Origin: Paraphoma chrysanthemicola
Taxonomy: Eukaryota; Ascomycota; Dothideomycetes; Pleosporales; Phaeosphaeriaceae
Assembly (NCBI GenBank): GCA_020744225.1
Contig: JAGMWG010000001.1
Location: forward strand, 868,001 to 932,000
Length of the DNA: 64,000 bases
Direction of reading: 5' to 3'
This document shows positions 56,517 to 64,000 of the stretch, piece after piece. The notes under the pieces are model-generated. The model did not search any database, had not been told where the DNA came from, and saw nothing but the letters and a program-made list of their open reading frames with translations. How positions within the stretch are numbered: position 1 is the first letter of the stretch; each line of letters starts with the position of its first letter. A program made the position numbers and the translations under genes.

Positions 56517-57298
56517 ATGGCCGCCGCCCGCCTCCGCCGCACCTTCCAATACCCCTCCGAATCCGACGACGAGGATGCCGTAGAACAAGGCATGGATGAA
56601 AAAGGTACGTCCAAGAATTTGAGCTGTGATCCTCCTATACACTTCAATTCAGCTCCTCGACGATCCCTCTTCTCTCCACCCTTCCACGATACCATTCTAA
56701 CCACCCAACAGACCAAGAAACCCTTATCTCCGACCTCACAACCCACGACCAATCCACAACCCGCACATACACCCTCGCACTCTCCTGCCTCCCGCTCATC
56801 CCGATCCTCCTCTACACACCTCCGCTCTTCAGCGCCCGCGGCTTCCTCCCGAGCCTCGTCGCGATAATAAGTTTCCTCGCCAGCGCGTACACATTATATT
56901 TCTTGCCTCTGCCACCGGTCAAGATTGGGATTATACATACCGAGGACTTGAAAAAGGGTCCTCCGTCCGCGAAAAAGAAGAAGGGTGCAGGAGGATATGG
57001 GTGGAAAGTTCCTTCCACCCCAGAACCAAGCACACAAGAACGTAAACCCGTGCCGTTTCTTTCGGATGAGCTAGCGGATTTGGCGGCGAAGTACATTGTG
57101 CCTGCTAACGCGGCGATGTGCGTTATTCTCGCGGTGGTCGAGTTGTTGCGCGGACGGACCTGGAGCGAGGGAATAGAGATTGGTGGGGGCTACTTACCTG
57201 GGTTTGTGATGAGTGTGGTGCTGTGGTTGAGGAGGGAGTTGAGGGTTATGGATATGAGTGAGTTGGAGAAGTTGAAGTTTGGGGCAAAGACTACATGA
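56517..57298 (+). CDS. conserved multi-pass membrane protein, unknown function
   Basis: Two exons 56517-56604 and 56712-57298, with a rather long 107-base intron; 224 residues. N-terminal acidic segment YPSESDDEDAVEQ, then two membrane helices (TLALSCLPLIPILLYTPPLF and FLPSLVAIISFLASAYTLYF), a basic cytosolic loop (PPSAKKKKGAGGYGW), and two further hydrophobic stretches (YIVPANAAMCVILAVVELL and YLPGFVMSVVLWLRRE). The architecture looks like a widely conserved ascomycete family but I cannot name it. Exon 1 carries a proper ATG context (ACCATGG), and the intron is needed to reach the second frame. Confidence 0.75.
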
Positions 57299-57668
57299 GG
57301 ATGAGGTGGTAGAATGCAGAATAGAGGACTTTTGGATTTAGCGAACGATACCCTGGTTTCTTTGTTGGAATGAACTGTTGGCCTAAGAAATCGATATATT
57401 TAAGAGCATGTGAAGCATGGTGAGAGTTGGGTCGAGCAGCCTTGATGATGGGGATAATAATATAATTTATGTCTATACAACTTTCTAGGTTTCATGTACG
57501 GTTCATAAACCGCGTTACAATGCAATGTGATGCTATGCAATGAATCCAAACCAACGCCACGCTCGCTAGTAAAAGCAAAAAGGATTGAATCGTCTTTTAC
57601 CCTCCATGTGACGCCTGTATTGGCGTTACCAAACAGTCACTCTCCACCCTCCTCTGCAACACACGCTT
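57299..57668. other. convergent 3' region
   Basis: 370 bases between convergent gene ends. No gene seen. Confidence 0.45.
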
Positions 57669-58690
57669 CTAACGCCGCTGCCAAAACCTCTTCTTCCTCG
57701 CGCCCTCCGTCTTCGTCCCGGCAATCGGATGCACATTCCTCGCAGCCCCATCATACGCCTTCTCGCTCCCCCTCTTTCTCCCCGATTTAACATCCCTGCG
57801 ACTCGCACAGCAGCAACACAGCCCCATCTGGACCAACCACGCAAAAATAGTAAACGCGCTGGCAATCCACATGAAGACGAACAAGGTGATGCCAACTTCT
57901 GCGCCAATGTTTACTTCCGCCACGCCAGTGATGGTGTTGCGGAAAATGATGAACATGACGGTTGCGATGACGCTGGCGGCGGTGACGACCAGGGCGTTGA
58001 AGAAGGCGAAGAAGGCGACGGGGAAGGTGAGCCAGCGGGTGAAGATGGAGAGCGGCATGGCGAAGATGAGGACGAAAGTGAGGCATGCGCCTGTGAGGAA
58101 GAGGCCGAACATCCAGCGCGAGGCGAGGCGGATGAGGTCGAGGATGTCGTTGATGTCGGAGGGAAGGTTGACTGGATGGTGTGTTAGTAGTTGATTTCGA
58201 GTATGAGGCAGGTGGTGGGAGACGTACTGGATGCTCCAGCGAGCAGCTCGTTACGCAGAATCTCGACTGGATTGAACCAGTACAGCGCCTTAGGCTCCGA
58301 GCAGAATGTGACGCCCTCGCCCTGGTATCCCTCGCAGAATCCCCATAGTCCGACTTGGTAGAAATCGTGCAAGCCAAGTGATTGTGCGATGGTGTTGATC
58401 AGGGCGAAGTTGGGCACCGAGCTGGGTACAACATTGCTAACGTCGAGTTTGAGAAAGTACCAGTTCTTAATGATGGACCTATTGCTAGTTCCTGCGATTT
58501 CCACGAGGATGAGGAAGACGAGCGCGACAAAGAGGAAGAAGGATGTTAACAGGGCCCAGGATTTGCGTGTGCGGGTTGCGCGCTTGACTTGTTGTTTCGA
58601 GAGCTCTGAATGAGGGACATCTGTAGCTGCATGCGACGCAGGAACCACAACGGTATCGTCGGAAGCGCGGCGGCGATTGAAGAAGCGCAT
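57669..58690 (-). CDS. SUR7/PalI family membrane protein
   Basis: Minus-strand exons 58228-58690 and 57669-58171 with a 56-base intron; 321 residues. First helix ALLTSFFLFVALVFLILVEI, then an extracellular loop of about 100 residues holding NWYFLKLDV and the cysteine motif LWGFCEGYQGEGVTFCSEP, characteristic of the SUR7 superfamily. Three further helices follow (GLFLTGACLTFVLIF, AFFAFFNALVVTAASVIATVMF and ITLFVFMWIASAFTIFAWLVQMGLCC) and a basic cytosolic tail. Family members sit in eisosome-type plasma-membrane domains or act in ambient-pH sensing (PalI). Which branch this belongs to cannot be told by eye. Confidence 0.88.
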
Positions 58691-60234
58691 GGTGAAGTTG
58701 TTCCTCTTTCGGGATGTCCGGGAGTCGTATGCTGTCAGACTGCGAAGGAAACAGCCACCAATTATTGAACAGGTCAGAACAACTACACGTAGTCGACGAC
58801 GACAGCAACGACTATAACAAGATCGGTATTGAACAATTTACACCTCATACGCGCGGCATCATTGCGTGGGAAAGATAATATATGGAGCACCGTGACGATC
58901 CGCCCTATGACGTCGCTCACATCTGGACCCTCAGTGGACGGCGCGGCGCTGGGCTCAACGATGACACGCAAGGCGCTAGAAGAAATAGCACACTGGCGGA
59001 CCGAACTCAAGTGCCTAGCAATTGGCCGGGACAAAGTCGGCGTGTATTATTGTTGCAAATGCTGAGCCTTGAGAGGTGGCCGGTGCGAACGCGTAGTGCT
59101 TTGAGGCTGGTGATGACGTTTGACTGCTTTCGGCAGCTATTTTCTACATGCGTCTGACGAATGCACTGCGAGAGTGCGTAGTGAGTGGGTGTGTTTTCGC
59201 ATTGTGCACGTATGACTGCAACGGTGAGCGAGATCTTCGCAGGGAAGAGGAGAGTCCTGGGGATGATCGGCAGTGCTGATGTTGGATGGATGTTGGAGCC
59301 GATGCGGCGAAGAATGAGAAATGCCAAGCCGGAGTTTACGCGCAGTAGTGGCTCGCTGTTGGCCTGTTATACAACCTTCAGCAGTATGACGAGATGCTCA
59401 CAAGTAGAGGCTTGACTTTTCTTGAGTTTGGTGAGTAGCATGCTTTCAAGAGATACACGCAATAGTAGATGGTCACGATGGACGGCCGCTTGATGGGCAG
59501 TGGGGAAGCAGCACGTTGAAAACATGGCCGAAGCACAAAGCACCGAACAGAATTCGCCGAATGAATATATTGTCTGCGGCATAGCCAAGGCCAAGAAAGC
59601 ATTGAAGCAGCAATGAGGAGACAAGAAGGTGAGCAGACCTATGTATGTCTCAAGCTTTTGTCGAGTTCCTCGAATGCAGCATTTGTAGTTGATTGGCACT
59701 AAACACATCACGAAAGCAAAAGCTGGAAAGTAAAGGCACTCGATTGCAATGCCTCTCACCATTCCCTACTCTATATGCAAACATCGTCCTTCACAAATCG
59801 CCCTTCCTCCACACTTCCCACCCATGACATCTCCACACACCTTGCTGTAGGATAGAATATAAATTAGACAATTAACGCCTTTGCCTTTGCCGCTAACCGC
59901 TGTATGAGCCCTAGAAGCGAGCATCTGACCGGACCATGTACAGTACGCTGGGACCGCGATGAAGAAAGAAGAGAAAAAAGAGGCCTACAAGCATCTACAC
60001 GAAGTAATGGTCGTAGCTAGGAACTGAACAAGAGTGTGCTAACGCGCTTTCTATGCCGTTCGAAGGAAATCGTCGCGTCCGCCAAGAGGGCTAGACTATG
60101 TATGGGAGCTTTTGTTTGTCGGTCGATCAATGGGAGAAGCTCAGCCAGCGAGCCTGTATGCGTGAGGATGCTGATTGCTGTCGTCATTGGTATGTAGTGT
60201 GGTGTCGCACGTGGGTGTTGTTAACAGTAAAAAA
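58691..60234. other. intergenic, no gene seen
   Basis: 1.5 kb. A 131-codon minus-strand frame with hydrophobic character (59367-59762) lacks splice support and family resemblance, and I treat it as chance. Upstream region of the SUR7-type gene and 3' flank of the next gene. Confidence 0.45.
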
Positions 60235-62338
60235 CTATGCTTTGGTGACCATGTCCAGCTTGGGTCGCAACTGATTCAGCATATCGTCCTTGGTGAAGAC
60301 CATCCCCTTGGGGATCTTGCTGACACGGTTGGCGCCATTGGCAACTGCGAACCGACCGGCAGCAGACATGCCGGATCGATTGGAGCGGATTGAGCCAGCA
60401 TCAGAGGCATTAGAACCAGGGTCTCGGAAGCGGGGTGGGGGAGCAAAGTCAAGACCAGTGAACAGACCTGACTTGCGGAGCATGTGAGGGCTGGGCATCA
60501 CAGCCAAATCGTCAAATGAACTGGCGAGGGGCGTGTGGGGTCGCACTGCTGGGCTATAGGGTCTCGGGGTTCCAAGCGGGCTGTCTGGCCTCATGCCGTT
60601 CTGCCTCTCTCGGTATGAGACCGGAGGCGCGAAGTCAATTGGGTTGAACACCATAGAGTCCTCAGCCAATTTGGCTGGCGTTGGCAGCGACGACAGGGCT
60701 GATGGTGGAGGCAGAGGTTTCCTTGGACCGGGTGCCGGTAGTCTGCCGCTCATGGAAGACATATTGCGAGGCGGGTATTGCGAGGAAGCCATTGAGCTAT
60801 TGGACATGTGAGCACCGCGAGGACCAGTCTGGGTGTTGCTGCGGAACCGAGGGGGTGCACGGGGGGGTGGAGTCATCGCGCGGCGAGTGACGGGAGCTGC
60901 ATATGGAGCATTTGGCTGGGCGGCGACAAAGCCCCGCGAGCGTGTGTCAAAGACAGCGCCATCCTGGTGGTACTCCGAGCCATAGTCCTCGTAGTAGTCT
61001 GTGTATGTGTGTCCGCCCACAGGCTCCGGCTTCGAGTCGTCAAAGTATTCCTTGTAGAACGAGCGAATCCTCTCAGCACGCAGGGCAGGGTTCTCTTCCG
61101 GGTCATCCGGAGGCAGAGGACGCATGATAGAGAGGCGGTTGCTGTTGTGGCCAAACTCGTCGATTGCAAGGCCGTGGTCCTGTTGAGGCTGAGGGCGCAG
61201 GGGTTGAGGTTGAGCAACATAAGCATTCTGGCTTTGGCGAGGCGACGGAGGCGTGACCTGGAACCCGTCACCGTAGCTTGATGTGCTGATGATGCTGGTT
61301 GTGTTGGCATGCTCGTGGACAACGGCGGTTTGCGACTGAATTCGTGGGGGATAAGACGGGGCTGGCAGGGGCTGGACTGGGGATTTGGTGACCTCTCTGT
61401 TCGTGGCTGCGGGCTCGGGGACAGCTATTATGGGGACTGCGGGAATCGGGGCGTTCCTAGAGTCGGGGAGGCCCACAGGAGGTGCAGGTGGCGGCGGCAG
61501 CGGTTCGTTGTCGTAGCGGGGGTTCAATGGGCTCAGGGCGATGGCTGGGTCTGGGAACTTGAGATCTGGGGAGCGCGAGCCGTCAGGAGACAGCGACTCG
61601 CCGCGCATAGGATGTGAAGTCGACATGCGCTGCGCGTTCTTCAACAGACCGTCGTTCATCCTGTGCCTCTGCGTGCCGCCGCTCGAGGTTGTGTAGAGAG
61701 ACCCATTGTCGTGTCCGTAGGCGCGGCTCTGACTGCGTACGCTCTGGCTATCGTTGTTGATGAATGTCACAGGGCGGTACGGGTCGTGCGGGTCGTTGTG
61801 CGAGCGCGAGAGGGAGTGGAAAGACTCCCGCGAGCCGTGCAGGCCAACGGGCAGGATGTAAGGGCTACCAGTTTCAAGGGAGAGGCCGCGGTTATGGCCT
61901 CCACGAATCTCCTTCTCGGTGATGCTCATCTCAGGGCCCTTCTTTCCCTTTCGCGTTGCACCGGCGCCCCCCATCCCAAAGTCCAGCGACTTGTATTTGT
62001 CCTTCGCATCCTCTGCGGCGAGTTTCTTGTTGTTCCTGCGGTGGAGGAAGATTAGTACCACGAGAAGGCCAACAACAGGTACTCTGCGGGGTGTTAGCGC
62101 GGCTATAGAGAGGGCTGTTGCGAGCGTACACTACAGCAAGCACAATGGCGATGGTGGGCACCTGGGTCGGCTTTGTGCAGCCGGGGTCGCTGTCGTTGGT
62201 GCATGTGGTGGTGGCCCGGGCCATGAGGACGCGACTCGCGCGGTCAACCAGCGTCTGCGTGCCCGATGTGCTGGCTGCGACATGCGCGCTCCGCCTCACA
62301 TGGTGATGCATGTGGGCGTGTTGGTGTTGGTGGTGCAT
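60235..62338 (-). CDS. single-pass membrane protein with long Pro/Ser-rich cytosolic tail
   Basis: Minus-strand exons 62130-62338 and 60235-62083 with a 46-base intron; 685 residues. A His-rich N-terminus and a short Cys-containing segment (TTTCTNDSDPGC) precede one membrane helix (about 61-84, completed across the intron) and a basic stop-transfer HRRNNKK. The remaining 600 residues are disordered and rich in Pro, Ser and Arg, with polyproline runs (PLPPPPAPP, RKPLPPPSA) suited to SH3 or profilin partners. The last 90 residues (SSFDDLAVMPSP to PKLDMVTKA) look better conserved. The layout resembles polarity or cell-wall membrane proteins such as Skg6/Axl2 types, but that is only architecture. 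Function unassigned. Confidence 0.82.
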
Positions 62339-64000
62339 GGCTCTAAGACCAGTGTCTCATCCGTTTCCGATTTGTGTTCCAGAAAAGGCGAGGCCAGGGG
62401 AGTAAATGTCGCTAGTAGGAGTGCTATGTATGTGGTTGCAAGATGTTGCCGAGTTATCGGTAATTACAGCGTAAGGTCGTATCGCAGTCGTGATGTCCAG
62501 GTGACTATGTATGTGCAGGTGTCGAGTTGGCGGTCAAGGAGCGAGACGGCAGTGGGCCAATTCCAACACAACAAACACTATCCGGGCCCAAAAAGAATGA
62601 CTGGGGTAAGATACGGACGGCGGAGGTGGTGATGACGGCGATGTGAAGGTTAGTGAAGGAGTGGCGCCCACGAGGGTGAGTTGAAGAGGGAAGGAACGAC
62701 CGGGCACGAGGAGTAGATGAGGCGCCTGAGGAGCTTGATGTCTCGTTATGGCAGACAGGGCCTCCTATTGGCTGCACGCTTCGCCGTTGCACGGGTCAGG
62801 CCTGTGACGCCGGGGCGTGGAGGCTCCCAGGGTTCGCCGTCAAGCGCAGCCACAGTGTTTGATGTTGTGTAATTGCATGTCTTTCACATTCCTGGCGTTC
62901 CCTGCCGACGACAGCAGCCACTCCTCACAGCACTTCATGCGCGCCGCTGAGGCTCTTCCGTATCGTGACAGACGCTCGTCAAGGCGTTCGCAGCACCCGC
63001 GGCGCTTCTCACTCAGGAGGCTGCGGTGAATGGCTGCTGCATGCAACTTAGCCGTTTACTTAGAATTATGGTAGATCCATCCCCAGAACAGCGGCACTAG
63101 TGTCGCATGGGGCCGCCAGATGCAGGTACCGCCGCGCTGACATGCGTGATTGGCTGTAGTCAGATTGGCGACAGGGTCTGGTGCGCTACGCTCCAGACCA
63201 CACGAACGAGTTGAAGCGCCCGAGGCCCCTGAAGCCTCTTCCGGAAGGTGTCGCATCAACACCATCATGTTGTGCCTCGCGCGACACGACACTGTTCAGC
63301 TCTCATTCTGAGCTGTTGCCTGTCCGGCAGCACCCGGGCTCGCCACGCTGTGCAGAGTGCATTCCTCCAGTGCTCCTTTTCCAGCAGAACGGCCATCCTT
63401 CGGTCCAGATCCCACGGTCCGCACATTTCATTTCCCAAACCCACAGGCCTACAGCCTCGTCACTCATTTGTGCACGTCGCGGCGCGGAGCTGTCCTCTCC
63501 ATCCAGTGCGATCCCGAGCCCGCAGTGCGCACGGCGGGACGTTTGGCCCAGGCTCAAATCTGACCAGCGCGTTCTTATATTAGCCTCTCCCGCCTTAGTT
63601 TAGGCCGGCTCATCTATCGAAATTGTGCAACTTCTGCACGCATGGCAGCTCATGTCAGCCTTCTCCTTTTTCGTTCCGTCGCTAGCTCTTGGTACTGATG
63701 ACGAATGCAACGGAGCGGTCGTTGTCGTCGGACGAAGACGTGGCTCTGGCACGTTTGTCATCGTTGGACATTGGCACGGTGCTGCGTGAGTTGTGGCTGT
63801 ACAGGATTCGGGGAGGCGGCAGCCTTGCTGAACGCCCCATCGATCAGCAAATCTCGCCAGGTCTGCCGAGGATCGACAACCTCAATCCCTTCATCAAAAG
63901 CGCAAATTAGCCGTCAACACATCAAAAGTTCTCGATGGGTCGGCCCCGATAAGGATCAGGGTACTGAGTCATATGGTTTGGTATGATGTAATTGTCCTCG
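62339..64000. other. window end, no gene seen
   Basis: 1.7 kb upstream of the minus-strand membrane-protein gene. Frames of 70-140 codons near 63181-63910 overlap on the same strand without motifs or introns. A gene might begin near the edge but cannot be called. Confidence 0.4.

Noticed and set aside
59367..59762. 131-codon hydrophobic minus-strand frame
   Set aside because: Cys- and Leu-rich but without helix pattern, family or splice support.
60808..61322. Overlapping frames of about 150 codons in both orientations
   Set aside because: Shadows of the GC-rich, proline-coding part of the 685-residue membrane protein.
1..64000. tRNA, rRNA, CRISPR and transposon signals
   Set aside because: Scanned by eye for T-loop motifs, long direct or inverted repeats and reverse-transcriptase or transposase motifs; nothing convincing was found, though a computed search would be more sensitive.

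Overview
The window reads as nuclear DNA of a filamentous ascomycete, most likely Dothideomycetes (inference). Genes are loosely packed, with GT-AG introns mostly of 46-65 bases. Several proteins belong to Pezizomycotina-type families: a CorA-like protein, a SUR7-type protein, a secreted tyrosinase, and Zn2Cys6 plus ankyrin proteins. Gene models were built by joining open frames across splice sites and checking that exon lengths sum to whole codons. No rRNA, tRNA, CRISPR array or intact transposon was recognised.

Layout. 0-7.5 kb is a damaged accessory region: a tiny hypothetical gene, a CorA-like pseudogene and two kinase-fusion genes broken by stops or frame changes. 7.7-23.8 kb is a run of enzymes and transporters: secreted tyrosinase, an orphan secreted protein, an indoleamine-dioxygenase-like protein, a DHA1-type MFS transporter, a type-B carboxylesterase, and a peroxisomal D-amino-acid oxidase divergent from a Dal5-type MFS permease. 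The oxidase has lost a normal splice donor. 24-27 kb holds three copies of an orphan family of about 235 residues (one intact, two damaged), followed by an intronless M20 peptidase. 29-37 kb is mostly non-coding apart from a secreted double-psi beta-barrel (Asp f 7-like) gene. 37-46 kb is conserved housekeeping: Kgd4/YMR31, Mediator subunit 18, polynucleotide kinase 3'-phosphatase and a Ser/Pro-rich fungal protein. 49-56 kb contains a two-gene module present twice: a Zn2Cys6-ankyrin protein transcribed divergently from a very small single-pass membrane protein. A further intact copy of the 235-residue family lies between the two modules. 56-62 kb holds three membrane-protein genes.

Two things stand out. 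First, the duplicated Zn2Cys6-ankyrin/micro-membrane-protein pair has the same intron positions, the same exon 2 length and almost the same intergenic distance in both copies. Second, the orphan domain occurs six times, four times alone and twice fused to a protein kinase, and most copies are broken. Both look like fast-evolving, lineage-specific systems. Their function is unknown; a role in signalling or self/non-self recognition is only a guess from architecture and turnover.
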